A stretch of 64,000 bases of DNA from Streptomyces sp. CB01249 (GCF_001905735.1 NZ_LISW01000009.1:62001-126000), one strand, 5' to 3'. Counted from the first letter of the stretch, positions 51,450-60,011 are shown. Notes: generated by a model from the sequence alone, not told the origin. A program made the numbers and translations.

Positions 51450-52214
51450 TTGATCACCGAGGAAACGGTACGGACGCTGGCCGCGCGGCTCGACACCGCG
51501 CAGCGCACCGTCACGGACACCCTCAGCCTCGCCGACACGCACACCCTGGCCGTGGACGACGCCTACGCCGTGCAGGCCGCGCTGCTCGCCCTGCGCGAGG
51601 GGCGCGGTGAGCGGATCACCGGCGTGAAGCTGGGGTTCACCAGCAAGGCCAAGATGGAGCAGATGGGAGTCTCCGAGATCATCGTCGGCCGGCTGACCGA
51701 CGCCATGTGCGTCCCGGACGGCGGTGGGATCGAGCTGTCCCGGTTCATCCACCCGAAGGTGGAACCGGAGGTCGCGTACCGGCTGAGCCAGGACGTGGAC
51801 CCGGACGATCCGGATACGGACATCGTCTCCTGCGTGGACTCCGTCGCTCCCGCGCTGGAGATCATCGACTCCCGCTACCGGGACTTCCGCTTCACCTACG
51901 AGGACGTCGTCGCGGACAACACCTCGGCCGCGGCCTATGTGATCGGCGCCTGGGCCCCCGTACAGGATGTGTCCGACCGTGCCGTGCGGCTGTCGGGCGG
52001 GAGCCGGGAGGTGGCGGGTTCGACCGAGGCCATCCTGGGTGGTCCGGTCCACGCCCTGCGGGCGCTGCTCGACCTGGCGCGGCGGCGGTCCATCCCGCTG
52101 CGGGCCGGCCAGGTGGTGCTGGCCGGGGCGGCGACCGCGGCGATCCCGCTGGAGCGCGGCGAGACCACCTGCGAGGTCGACGGTGTCGGCCGCGTCGGCG
52201 TGAGGGGGATCTGA
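51450..52214 (+). CDS. nbaG: 4-Oxalocrotonate decarboxylase / vinylpyruvate hydratase family
   Basis: A 254-residue member of the fumarylacetoacetase-like DmpE/DmpH family: GVKLGFTSKAKMEQMGVSEI, then HPKVEPEVAYRLSQDVDPDD, ALEIIDSRYRDFRFTYEDVV with Asp/Glu metal ligands, and RAGQVVLAGAATAAIPLERG. A TTG start is supported by GAAGGAGG 7 bases upstream. Two family members exist in this locus (the other at 57189-58001); this one, beside the deaminase gene, is the better fit for decarboxylating 4-oxalocrotonate to 2-oxopent-4-enoate. The split of roles is inferred. Confidence 0.8.
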   Translation: MITEETVRTLAARLDTAQRTVTDTLSLADTHTLAVDDAYAVQAALLALREGRGERITGVKLGFTSKAKMEQMGVSEIIVGRLTDAMCVPDGGGIELSRFIHPKVEPEVAYRLSQDVDPDDPDTDIVSCVDSVAPALEIIDSRYRDFRFTYEDVVADNTSAAAYVIGAWAPVQDVSDRAVRLSGGSREVAGSTEAILGGPVHALRALLDLARRRSIPLRAGQVVLAGAATAAIPLERGETTCEVDGVGRVGVRGI

Positions 52215-52651
52215 TGGACCAGGGACGGGTCATCCCCGGCAAGGCGCGCCCGCGCGGCCGGTTCCCGCACTTCCGCCGCGCCGGAGACCTCGTCTTCGTC
52301 TCCGGCACCAGCTCCCGCCGCCCCGACAACTCCTTCGCCGGGGTGGCGACGGACGAGCTGGGCACCACCGACCTCGACATCCGCGCGCAGACCCGCGCGG
52401 TCATCGAGAACATCGGGGACATCCTCGCCGACGCGGGCGGGAGCCTCGCGGACATCGTCCAGGTGACCGCGTATCTCGTCTCCATGAACGACTTCGGCGG
52501 CTACAACGAGGTCTACGGCCAGTACTTCACCGAGACGGGACCGGCCAGGACCACCGTCGCCGTGCACCAGCTCCCCCACCCCCATCTGCTCATCGAGATC
52601 CAGGCCGTGGCGCATCTGCCGGCCGCGACCACCACGAAGGAGACACCGTGA
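52214..52651 (+). CDS. nbaF: RidA-type 2-aminomuconate deaminase
   Basis: A 145-residue YjgF/RidA-fold protein: GDLVFVSGTSSRRPDN, DIRAQTRAVIENIGDILADA, DIVQVTAYLVSMNDFGGYNE and ARTTVAVHQLPHPHLLIEIQ. RidA-type enzymes hydrolyse enamines and imines; the version between these genes removes ammonia from 2-aminomuconate to yield 4-oxalocrotonate. The ATG overlaps the previous stop by one base (TGATG), and the stop overlaps the next GTG, so three genes are coupled. Confidence 0.83.
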   Translation: MDQGRVIPGKARPRGRFPHFRRAGDLVFVSGTSSRRPDNSFAGVATDELGTTDLDIRAQTRAVIENIGDILADAGGSLADIVQVTAYLVSMNDFGGYNEVYGQYFTETGPARTTVAVHQLPHPHLLIEIQAVAHLPAATTTKETP

Positions 52652-53169
52652 CCGACATCCCCGAGGTCATCGACTTCCAGGGCTGGATCGACGCCCACGC
52701 GCACCTGCTGAAGCCGCCGGTGAACAACCGCACCATGTCGCTCGGCAAGGACTTCATCGTGCAGATCGTCGGCGGCCCCAACCAGCGCACGGACTTCCAT
52801 CTCGACCCGTACGAGGAGTGGTTCTTCCAGGTCAAGGGGGACATGCACGTCAATCTGATGACCGACGAGGGCCCGCGTACCGTGCACATCGAGGAGGGCC
52901 AGGCGTGGCTGCTGCCGGGCAACGTGCCGCACTCCCCGCAGCGCCCGGACCCCGACTCCATCGGCCTGGTGATCGAGCGGGTGCGTGAGGAGGGCACGCT
53001 GGAGAAGTTCCTGTGGTTCTGCCCCTCCTGTTCGGCGACGGTGTACGAGGTGGAGCTCCAGGTACGCGACATCGTCGCCGATCTCCCGCCGGTCTTCGAG
53101 CAGTTCTACGGGGACGAGCGGGCCCAGGTCTGCTCCGCCTGCGGTGCGCTCCACCCCGGGAAGGGCTGA
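52648..53169 (+). CDS. nbaC: 3-Hydroxyanthranilate 3,4-dioxygenase
   Basis: A 173-residue cupin extradiol dioxygenase. The iron ligands are visible in RTDFHLDPYEEWFFQVKGDM (His, Glu) and NVPHSPQRPDP (His). Near the C-terminus CPSC and CSAC form the second, rubredoxin-like iron site found in bacterial forms, so this is the full bacterial type. It cleaves the ring of 3-hydroxyanthranilate to 2-amino-3-carboxymuconate semialdehyde. It lies directly upstream of the ACMS decarboxylase gene. Confidence 0.92.
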   Translation: MTDIPEVIDFQGWIDAHAHLLKPPVNNRTMSLGKDFIVQIVGGPNQRTDFHLDPYEEWFFQVKGDMHVNLMTDEGPRTVHIEEGQAWLLPGNVPHSPQRPDPDSIGLVIERVREEGTLEKFLWFCPSCSATVYEVELQVRDIVADLPPVFEQFYGDERAQVCSACGALHPGKG

Positions 53170-53172
53170 CCG

Positions 53173-54165
53173 GTGGCAGAGCTGATCGACGTCCACACCC
53201 ACTACGTCCCGCGCGGCTGGCCCGACCTGTCGGAGCTGGGCGGCCCGGACGCCCCGTGGCTGCGGATCGAGTCCGAGACCGAAGCGATGATCATGACGGG
53301 CTCGTCGGAGTTCCGCCGGATCCAGGCGGACTGCTGGGACGCCGGGGTCCGGCTGCGGGACATGGACGCGGACGGGGTGCGCGCGCAGGTGGTCTCCCCC
53401 ACCCCGGCGTTCTTCCACTACGGCCGCAGCGGCGCCGAGGCCGCGAAGATCGCCCGGATCTTCAACGATCTGGCCCTGGAGATCACCGCTCCGGCGCCGG
53501 ACCGGCTGATCCCGTTCTGCCAGGTGCCGCTCCAGGACCCGGACGCCGCGTGCCGGGAGGTGGAGCGGGCGGTAGCCGCCGGGCACCGGGGGGTGGAGAT
53601 CGGTAACCACGTCGGTGACCGGGACCTGGACAGCGAGGGGGTCGTCACCTTCCTCCAGCACTGCGCGTCGCTCGATGTGCCGGTGTTCGTCCACCCCTGG
53701 GACATGGACTCCTCGCCGCGGCTCGACCGGTGGATGGCGCGGTGGCTGACGGCGATGCCGGCGGAGACCCATCTGTCGATCCTGGCGCTGATCCTGGGCG
53801 GCGCGTTCGACCGTATCGACGAGCGTCTGAAGATCTGCTTCGCGCACGGCGGTGGGTCGTTCGCCTTCTGGCTGGGCCGGATGGAGAACGCCTGGCACGG
53901 GCGCAACGACGTCATCGGCACGTCGCAGTACCCGCCCTCGCACTACCTCGGCCGGTTCTCCGTGGACTCGGTCGTCTTCGACGACCGGGCGCTGCGGCTC
54001 CTCGTGGACACCGTCGGCGAGGACCGGGTCATGGTGGGCAGCGACTACCCGTATCCGCTGGGCGAGCGCCCGGCGGGTGCGGTGGTACGCACGAGCCGTT
54101 CGCTGAGCGAGTCGGCCCGGCAGAAGATCATGTACGGGAACGCGGAGCGTTACCTCGGGCTCTGA
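53173..54165 (+). CDS. nbaD: 2-Amino-3-carboxymuconate-6-semialdehyde decarboxylase
   Basis: A 330-residue amidohydrolase-type decarboxylase. The HxH zinc motif is IDVHTHYVPRGW, FVHPWDMDSSP supplies the next His, and VMVGSDYPYPLGE the last Asp. These match ACMSD rather than a hydrolase. It diverts the dioxygenase product away from quinolinate by losing CO2 and giving 2-aminomuconate semialdehyde. The GTG start is 3 bases after the previous stop. Its end overlaps the convergent LysR gene by 16 bases. Confidence 0.9.
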   Translation: MAELIDVHTHYVPRGWPDLSELGGPDAPWLRIESETEAMIMTGSSEFRRIQADCWDAGVRLRDMDADGVRAQVVSPTPAFFHYGRSGAEAAKIARIFNDLALEITAPAPDRLIPFCQVPLQDPDAACREVERAVAAGHRGVEIGNHVGDRDLDSEGVVTFLQHCASLDVPVFVHPWDMDSSPRLDRWMARWLTAMPAETHLSILALILGGAFDRIDERLKICFAHGGGSFAFWLGRMENAWHGRNDVIGTSQYPPSHYLGRFSVDSVVFDDRALRLLVDTVGEDRVMVGSDYPYPLGERPAGAVVRTSRSLSESARQKIMYGNAERYLGL

Positions 54166-55136
54166 TCCCAGAGCTCGTCCGGCCCCCGGTCCGCCTCGTG
54201 CGGGTCCGGGGGCCTTGCCGTCATTCCGGCGGCCGCCTCCTCCAGGCTCTCCATCAGCGCCCTGGCCGACGGGCTGAGGGTGCGGTCGGCCGACAGGGTC
54301 AGCCCCACGCGGTGGCCGATGCGGTCCAGCGGGACGGGGAGTTCGGCCAGCCGGCCGTCGTCCCGGACCAGGGAGCCGGGCAGGACGGCCACCACCTCGG
54401 TCTCCAGGAGCAGTTGGCGCACGGTCAGGAACGAGGTGGCCTCGACCCGGTCGCGCGGCAGGCCGAGGCCCTGGAGCGCGAGCATCTCCTCCACCTCGCG
54501 GCGGAGCACGGTCTGCTGGCCGGGCAGGATCCAGGGGAAGTGGAGGGTGTCCGCGAGCTCCGCCCCTGGGGTGGCGGTCAGCGGATGGCCGGCCCGGACG
54601 ACCAGGCCGATGGACTCGTCGTAGAGGGGGCGCCGGATCAGGCCCTCGCCGGAGGAGGCGGTCAGCCTGCCCACGATGAGGTCGACACGCCCAGCCTCCA
54701 GGTCGAGGAGCAGGTCCTCCGGGGACGCCTCGCGGACGACGACCGTGAGGAAGGGGTGGGCCCGCTTCAGCGCGGCGACGGCCCTGGGCAGCAGGAGGTT
54801 GGAGCCGGCCAGGTGGGTGCCCACGACGGCGGTCCCCCGGTCGGCCTCGGCGAGTTCCACGAGGTGCCGGCCGGCCTGGGCGAGCTGGGCGAGGACGGCG
54901 CGCGCGTGCTGGGTGAACGCCTCGCCGAAGACGGTCGCGCTGACGCCCCGGGGTCCCCGTTCGAAGAGCGGGACGCCGAGGATGTCCTCCAGCTCGTGCA
55001 GGCTCCGGGTGGCCGCGGGCTGCGTGGTGTGCAGCTCACCGGCGGCCGCCACGACCGATCCCTGCCGCGAGAGGGCGTCCACCAACAGCAGGTGCCGCAT
55101 CTTCAGCCGGCCGTCGAGCAGGCGGGGAATGTCCAC
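54150..55136 (-). CDS. LysR-family regulator
   Basis: A 328-residue LysR regulator. The helix-turn-helix is LSRQGSVVAAAGELHTTQPA, followed by AATRSLHELEDILGVPLFER. The effector domain (about 90-300) has GTHLAGSNLLLPRAVAALKR, RVDLIVGRLTASSGEGLI and TVRQLLLETEVVAVLPGSLV. It is the GbpR/CbbR-like type of aromatic catabolism activators. It sits between the two catabolic operons and probably controls one or both. The inducer is unknown. Confidence 0.87.
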   Translation of the reverse strand: MDIPRLLDGRLKMRHLLLVDALSRQGSVVAAAGELHTTQPAATRSLHELEDILGVPLFERGPRGVSATVFGEAFTQHARAVLAQLAQAGRHLVELAEADRGTAVVGTHLAGSNLLLPRAVAALKRAHPFLTVVVREASPEDLLLDLEAGRVDLIVGRLTASSGEGLIRRPLYDESIGLVVRAGHPLTATPGAELADTLHFPWILPGQQTVLRREVEEMLALQGLGLPRDRVEATSFLTVRQLLLETEVVAVLPGSLVRDDGRLAELPVPLDRIGHRVGLTLSADRTLSPSARALMESLEEAAAGMTARPPDPHEADRGPDELWDQSPR

Positions 55137-55182
55137 GTAACGACCCTAACGGAGCCGTCGCCGGCCCCTTCCTCGAAGCAGC

Positions 55183-55223
55183 GGCGGGCCCGGTCGTCAC
55201 CGTGGTGCACGACGGGGCCCGCC
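55183..55223 (-). terminator. Hairpin between the aldolase operon and LysR
   Basis: 15-base arms with one mismatch (GGCGGGCCC-GGTCGT at 55183-55197 and its partner at 55209-55223) around an 11-base loop lie just past the aldolase stop and 46 bases before the LysR start. It should end the leftward catabolic transcript. Confidence 0.7.
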
Positions 55224-55231
55224 CGTCGGTC

Positions 55232-56248
55232 TCACGCGGAGGTGTTCGCCCCCGTCAGGTCGAGCGCGATGTCGGTGATCATGTCCTCCTGGCCGCCGAC
55301 CATTTTGCGCCGCCCCACCTCCACGAGGATGTCGCGGGTGTCGAGACCGTACCGGCGGGCGGCGGTCTCGGCGTGGCGCAGGAAGCTGGAGTAGACGCCC
55401 GCGTAGCCGAGGGTCAGGGTCTCGCGGTCGACGCGCACCTCGCGGTCCTGGAGCGGGCGGACCACGTCGTCGGCGGCGTCCATCAGGGGGAACAGGGCGC
55501 AGCCGTGGTCCCAGCCCATGAGGTCGGCGACGGCGACGAACGCCTCCAGCGGGCAGTTCCCGGCGCCCGCGCCCTGGCCCGCGAGGGACGCGTCGACGCG
55601 GGTGACGCCGTTCTCGACGGCGACGACGGAGTTGGCGACGCCCAGGCCCAGGTTGTGGTGGGCGTGGATGCCGAGTCCGGTGGCCGGGTCGAGGACGTCG
55701 CGGTAGGCGCGGACGCGGTCGCGTACGCCGTCCATGGTGAGCCGCCCGCCGGAGTCGGTCACGTAGACGCAGTGGGCGCCGTAGGACTCCATCAGCTTGG
55801 CCTGGCGGGCGAGTTCGGCGGGTTCGGCCATGTGGGACATCATCAGGAACCCGGCGACGTCCATGCCCAGGTCCCGGGCGGCCGCGATGTGCTGGGCGGA
55901 GATGTCGGCCTCGGTGCAGTGGGTGGCGACGCGGACGGAGCGGATGCCGAGGGCGTGTGCCTGCCTGAGGTCGTGCAGGGTGCCGATGCCGGGCAGCAGC
56001 AGGGTGGTGGGGACGGCGTGCTCGACGCTGTCGCAGACCGCCTCGATCCACTCCCAGTCGGTGTGGGCGCCGACGCCGTAGGTGATGCTGGAGCCGGACA
56101 GGCCGTCGCCGTGCGCTATCTCGATGGCGGCGACCCCGGCGGCGTCGAGGGCCGTGGCGATGGTGCGGGCCTGGTCCACGGTGTAGCGGTGGCGGACGGC
56201 GTGCATGCCGTCGCGCAGGGTCACGTCCTGCAGGTAGAGAGCGGTCAT
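55232..56248 (-). CDS. nbaI: 4-Hydroxy-2-oxovalerate aldolase
   Basis: A 338-residue DRE-TIM metallolyase: DVTLRDGMHAVRHRYTVDQA at the N-terminus holds the catalytic Arg-Asp and metal site, AHHNLGLGVANSVVAVENGV the two His ligands. A C-terminal helical domain (DREVRVDRETLTLGYAG, ARRYGLDTRDILVEVGRRKM) carries the channel partner interface. It forms a complex with the acylating acetaldehyde dehydrogenase encoded upstream (ATGA overlap at 56245). It splits 4-hydroxy-2-oxovalerate to pyruvate and acetaldehyde. Confidence 0.93.
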   Translation of the reverse strand: MTALYLQDVTLRDGMHAVRHRYTVDQARTIATALDAAGVAAIEIAHGDGLSGSSITYGVGAHTDWEWIEAVCDSVEHAVPTTLLLPGIGTLHDLRQAHALGIRSVRVATHCTEADISAQHIAAARDLGMDVAGFLMMSHMAEPAELARQAKLMESYGAHCVYVTDSGGRLTMDGVRDRVRAYRDVLDPATGLGIHAHHNLGLGVANSVVAVENGVTRVDASLAGQGAGAGNCPLEAFVAVADLMGWDHGCALFPLMDAADDVVRPLQDREVRVDRETLTLGYAGVYSSFLRHAETAARRYGLDTRDILVEVGRRKMVGGQEDMITDIALDLTGANTSA

Positions 56249-57192
56249 CGCGGGGCCACCTCCGTGGCGCGGTGTGCGGCCATGCGTTCGGCGGTGCGCA
56301 GGGCGGCCGACGTCATGATGTCGAGGTTTCCGGCGTAGGCGGGCAGGTAGTGGGCAGCGCCCTCGACCTCCAGGAACACGGAGACCCTGGCGGCGTCCCC
56401 GGACCGGGTGCCGGCCGGGAGGAGCGAGCGCAGCGGGTCGTCGCCGGTGACGCGGTCGAACTGCACCTTCTGCTTGAGGCGGTAACCGGGTACGTAGGCC
56501 CGGACCCGGGCCACCATCTCCTCGACCGAGGCGGTGACCGCGGCGTCGTCGCAGTCGCCGACCAGGCAGTGCACCGTGTCCCGCATGATCAGCGGGGGTT
56601 CGGCCGGGTTGAGGACGATGATCGCCTTGCCGCGCGCGGCTCCGCCGACCTGTTCGATGGCCGAGGACGTGGTCTCGGTGAACTCGTCGATGTTGGCCCG
56701 CGTCCCGGGTCCGGCCGAGCGGGAGGAGATGGAGGCGACGATCTCCCCGTAGTGCACCGGGGTCACGGCGTTCACGGCGGCGACGACGGGGATGGTGGCC
56801 TGGCCGCCGCAGGTGACCATGTTGACGTTGGCGGCGCCGAGGTGCGCGTCGCCGTTCACGGGCGGCACGACGTACGGGCCGAGGGCGGCCGGGGTGAGGT
56901 CCACGACCGTGCGTCCCAGGGCGCGCAGCACCTCGTCGTGGCGGCGGTGCGCGCCCGCCGATGTGGCGTCGAAGACGATCTCGACGTCCGCGAACGCGTC
57001 CAGCTCGACGAGTCCGTCGACGCCCTCGTGGGTGGTGGCCACCTTGAGGCGGCGGGCCCGGGCGAGGCCGTCGGAGGCGGGGTCGATACCCGCCATGGCG
57101 GCGATCTCCAAGGTGTCGGAGAGCCGCAGCACCTTGATCATCAGGTCGGTTCCGATGTTCCCGGACCCGATGACGGCGACCTTCGTGGTCAT
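56245..57192 (-). CDS. nbaJ: Acetaldehyde dehydrogenase (acylating)
   Basis: A 315-residue DmpF/NbaJ-type enzyme. VAVIGSGNIGTDLMIKVLRL binds NAD, VNMVTCGGQATIPVVAAVNA contains the catalytic Cys, and the C-terminus KQKVQFDRVTGDDPLRSLLP is usual for the family. It converts acetaldehyde, tunnelled from its aldolase partner, to acetyl-CoA. It overlaps both neighbours by 4 bases (ATGA at 57189-57192 and 56245-56248), giving equal expression. Confidence 0.93.
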   Translation of the reverse strand: MTTKVAVIGSGNIGTDLMIKVLRLSDTLEIAAMAGIDPASDGLARARRLKVATTHEGVDGLVELDAFADVEIVFDATSAGAHRRHDEVLRALGRTVVDLTPAALGPYVVPPVNGDAHLGAANVNMVTCGGQATIPVVAAVNAVTPVHYGEIVASISSRSAGPGTRANIDEFTETTSSAIEQVGGAARGKAIIVLNPAEPPLIMRDTVHCLVGDCDDAAVTASVEEMVARVRAYVPGYRLKQKVQFDRVTGDDPLRSLLPAGTRSGDAARVSVFLEVEGAAHYLPAYAGNLDIMTSAALRTAERMAAHRATEVAPR

Positions 57193-58001
57193 GCGCGCGC
57201 TCCTTGCGTGGTGGCGGACGCGAACGCGGCGGAGACCGTGCCCAGTCCTTCGATACGGGCGGTGAACTCGTCGCCCTCGGCCGCCGCGGCCATGGGCCCG
57301 AGCGCGCCGGTCAGGACGAGGTCGCCGGCCTTCAGCGGATCGCCGAGCCCGGCGAGGGTGGAAGCGAGCCAGAGCGCCGCGGTGAGCGGGCTGCCCAGGC
57401 AGTCGCGGCCGGTGCCCCGCGAGACGGTCTCGCCGTTCTTCGTGAGGGTCATCGCCACGTCGCGCAGGTCGACCCGGTCCAGAGGGACCGGGGTGCCGCC
57501 GAGCACGTACAGGCCGCAGGAGGCGTTGTCCGCGACGGTGTCCACGATGCCGATGTCCCAGTCGGCGATGCGGCTGTCCACGATCTCCAGGGCGGGCAGG
57601 GCGAAGGCGGTGGCGCGCAGCAGGTCGGCGACGGTGGGGTCGCGGTGCGGCAGGTCCGTGCCGAGTACGAGCGCGACCTCGGCCTCCACCTTGGGCTGCA
57701 GCAGCCGTCCGGGGGCGATCGGCAGGCCCTCGGGCACGGCCATGTCGGCGAACAGGGCGCCGAAGTCGGGCTGTGCCACCCCGAGCTGGCGCTGCACGGC
57801 GGGCGAGGTCAGGCCGATCTTGCGGCCCACGAGGCGACGGCCCTCGGCGAGCGAGCGCTCGACGTACAGCCGCTGCACGGCGTACGCGGCCGCGACGTCC
57901 TCCTCGGGCAGGAGCGTGCGCACCGGGGGGCACGGCACGCCGGTGCGCGTGGCCTCGCGCAGGACGGCCGCCGCCTCGTGCACGGCGTCGGGCGCGCTCA
58001 C
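57189..58001 (-). CDS. nbaH: 2-Oxopent-4-enoate (vinylpyruvate) hydratase
   Basis: A 270-residue member of the same family as the decarboxylase at 51450: GRKIGLTSPAVQRQLGVAQP, LLQPKVEAEVALVLGTDLPH, ALEIVDSRIADWDIGIVDTV, and KAGDLVLTGALGPMAAAAEG. Placed first in the aldolase/dehydrogenase operon, it should add water to 2-oxopent-4-enoate to give 4-hydroxy-2-oxovalerate. The GTG start at 58001 has GAAGGAAGG about 8 bases upstream. It is divergent from the IclR gene across a 135-base gap. Confidence 0.88.
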   Translation of the reverse strand: MSAPDAVHEAAAVLREATRTGVPCPPVRTLLPEEDVAAAYAVQRLYVERSLAEGRRLVGRKIGLTSPAVQRQLGVAQPDFGALFADMAVPEGLPIAPGRLLQPKVEAEVALVLGTDLPHRDPTVADLLRATAFALPALEIVDSRIADWDIGIVDTVADNASCGLYVLGGTPVPLDRVDLRDVAMTLTKNGETVSRGTGRDCLGSPLTAALWLASTLAGLGDPLKAGDLVLTGALGPMAAAAEGDEFTARIEGLGTVSAAFASATTQGARA

Positions 58002-58130
58002 GGCCGCCTTCCTTCGGTCGCGGCGGTGCGGTGGGGGACGTACATGCGCGTTACCTCCGGCAGGAAGGGGGTGGGGCGGCCGTCGACCGCACGACAGGTA
58101 TAGGCGTGCGGCCGGAGGCGCGGCAAAATA

Positions 58131-58149
58131 TGTTCCATGACACGGAACA
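58131..58149. promoter_or_regulatory. Inverted repeat at the IclR start, probable operator
   Basis: TGTTCC-N7-GGAACA is a perfect 6-base inverted repeat overlapping the IclR start codon (58137). It would let the regulator block its own gene and reach the divergent hydratase promoter. A TGTTCCATGA half-site also overlaps the importer start at 49597-49606. Confidence 0.6.
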
Positions 58150-58898
58150 GTGCGTCGGGAAACATGCTCGACAAGGCGGCGGCCGTCCTGGATTGCTACC
58201 GTCCGGACGGCGGAGCGTTCCGTCTGACAGAAATCGCCGCGCGTACGGGCCTGGCCAAGACCACCGCATTCCGGCTGTGCGCCGATCTGGTGCGGCTGGG
58301 CCTGCTGGACCGTGCGGGTGAGACGTACCGGCTCGGCGGCAAGCTGTTCGAGCTGGGCTCCCTGGTGCCGAGGCGGCAGGATCTGCGGGAGGCGGCGCTG
58401 CCCTTCCTCCAGGACCTGTTCGAGGCGACGCACGAGACCGTGCACCTGGGCGTGCGCGAGGGCTTCGACGTGGTGTACGTGGAACGCATCCACGGCCATG
58501 ACGCGCTGGCCCTGCCGTCCCGCATCGGCGGCCGGCTGCCGCTGACGTGCACGGGGGTCGGCAAGGCCCTGCTGGCGTTCTCGGACGGCGCCCTGGTCGA
58601 GGAGGTGCTGGCCCGGCCGCTGCCCCGGCTGAGCCCCCACTCGATCACGGACCCGGTCCGGCTGCGCACGGTCGTCGAGCAGATCCAGGTCTCCGGGCTC
58701 GCCTACGAGGAGCAGGAGGCGGCCGTCGGCGTCAGCTGCATCGCCTCACCGGTCTTCGACGGTCCGACGGCGGTGGCGGCCCTGTCCGTGGCCGTGCCGC
58801 GCGCCCGGTTCCGTCCCGCCCAGCTGGCCCCGGCCGTGCGCACGGCCGCCCTCGGGCTCTCCCGGGTCATGCGCGGCACGGCACGCGACCGCTCATGA
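58137..58898 (+). CDS. IclR-family regulator of the 3-hydroxyanthranilate genes
   Basis: A 253-residue IclR protein. The winged helix is LTEIAARTGLAKTTAFRLCA, followed by DLVRLGLL. The effector domain has HLGVREGFDVVYVERIHGH, LTCTGVGKALLAF, and GLAYEEQEAAVGVSCIASPV, then FDGPTAVAALSVA, as in PobR/PcaU-type aromatic-catabolism regulators. It is divergent from the hydratase operon and likely controls it. Its last 6 bases overlap the convergent SMI1 gene. Confidence 0.88.
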   Translation: MTRNSASGNMLDKAAAVLDCYRPDGGAFRLTEIAARTGLAKTTAFRLCADLVRLGLLDRAGETYRLGGKLFELGSLVPRRQDLREAALPFLQDLFEATHETVHLGVREGFDVVYVERIHGHDALALPSRIGGRLPLTCTGVGKALLAFSDGALVEEVLARPLPRLSPHSITDPVRLRTVVEQIQVSGLAYEEQEAAVGVSCIASPVFDGPTAVAALSVAVPRARFRPAQLAPAVRTAALGLSRVMRGTARDRS

Positions 58899-60011
58899 GG
58901 GCCGCGGCTGCCGGCGCTTCCGGGCGTCGTGGCGGCCGGCCACGACCGCGCGGACGGCCCGGTCGCCCCGGGGGTCGGCCATCAGTCGGGCGATGTCCCA
59001 CCAGCGCAGCAGCAGTGCGGGGAAGTGCGGCGGGATCGCGTTCAGGTGGTCCTGGTCGAACCGTGCGCGGACGCTCTCGTGGCGCAGGGCGGTCCTGATG
59101 TCCTGGAAGGACGGCGGCCGGTGGCGTATCGCGGGCGGCAACGCGGCCTCGTACTCCGGACCCAGCCTGCTGCCCGGCTGAGCCATGATGTTCCCGCGCA
59201 GCGCGGCGGCGATGTCGTCCTCCAGCTCCTCCTGGGCGTGCACGGCGCGCCCCCACCAGTGGTCCAGGAAGGCGGCGACGGCCTCCGGGTCGGCCAGGTC
59301 GAGAGCGTCGCGCCGCTGGTCGAACGCGTCGCGCTCGTCGTGGGGCAGGGCGGCCCGGATCGCGCCCGGGGTCTTCGCGGGGTGGCGGGGCGCGGCCTGG
59401 CCGAGGTGGCGCACCCACGCGTCGCCGCGTTCGTCCTCGGGGGGTCCCCAGACGAGGGCGCCGTGCAGCATCCCGGGCTTCTCCGGGCCCGCCGCCGTCA
59501 GGGGGGCTTCCAGGCTGACCGCCATGAGTTCGAGGAAGGCGGGCAGCGACGCGTACTCCCGGTCGCGCTCCCCGTACCTGGTCCAGCGGCGCACCTCCCC
59601 GGTCCGGCCGTCGAGGTAGAGGCCGGAGGCGGTGTCGCGGGGGTTGCGGGAGCAGAACGGGATCCACGCGGGCTCCCAGAAGGGTGTGAGCTCCTCGCCC
59701 CCGCCGACCTCCTCCTGGATCTCCGTCTGCCGCCGGTGGACCTCGGCCACGGCGTCGAGCGGCATGAGGGCCCAGTCGCCCAGCATGAGCCCCGACCCGT
59801 TCACACCGTCCTCACCGGCGGACAGCCGCCACACCGCTTTCAGCTCTTCCGGGACGTCCACGCCCAAGACCGCTTCCAGCCGGGCCAGTTCGTCGTCGGA
59901 TGCGCCGGGCCGGAGGGCCGCGTACGACGGCGGGGTGTACTCGGCGAGCCATTCCAGGATCCGGGCCCAGGCCCGGGTGACCCGTGCGTCTGCCGGTGCG
60001 TCAGTAGTCAT
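58893..60011 (-). CDS. SMI1/KNR4-type protein with C-terminal DUF
   Basis: A 372-residue soluble protein. The N-terminal half has the SMI1/KNR4 pattern (ASDDELARLEAVLGVDVPEE followed by LKAVWRLSAGEDG; GWALMPLDAVAEVHRR region; WIPFCSRNPRDTASGLYLDG). The C-terminal half (KTPGAIRAALPHDERDAFDQ, LADPEAVAAFLDHWWGRAV) resembles short Streptomyces regulators of the DUF6247 kind. SMI1 proteins are often toxin-immunity partners but also stand alone. No toxin gene is adjacent. The function is unknown. Confidence 0.7.
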   Translation of the reverse strand: MTTDAPADARVTRAWARILEWLAEYTPPSYAALRPGASDDELARLEAVLGVDVPEELKAVWRLSAGEDGVNGSGLMLGDWALMPLDAVAEVHRRQTEIQEEVGGGEELTPFWEPAWIPFCSRNPRDTASGLYLDGRTGEVRRWTRYGERDREYASLPAFLELMAVSLEAPLTAAGPEKPGMLHGALVWGPPEDERGDAWVRHLGQAAPRHPAKTPGAIRAALPHDERDAFDQRRDALDLADPEAVAAFLDHWWGRAVHAQEELEDDIAAALRGNIMAQPGSRLGPEYEAALPPAIRHRPPSFQDIRTALRHESVRARFDQDHLNAIPPHFPALLLRWWDIARLMADPRGDRAVRAVVAGRHDARKRRQPRPS

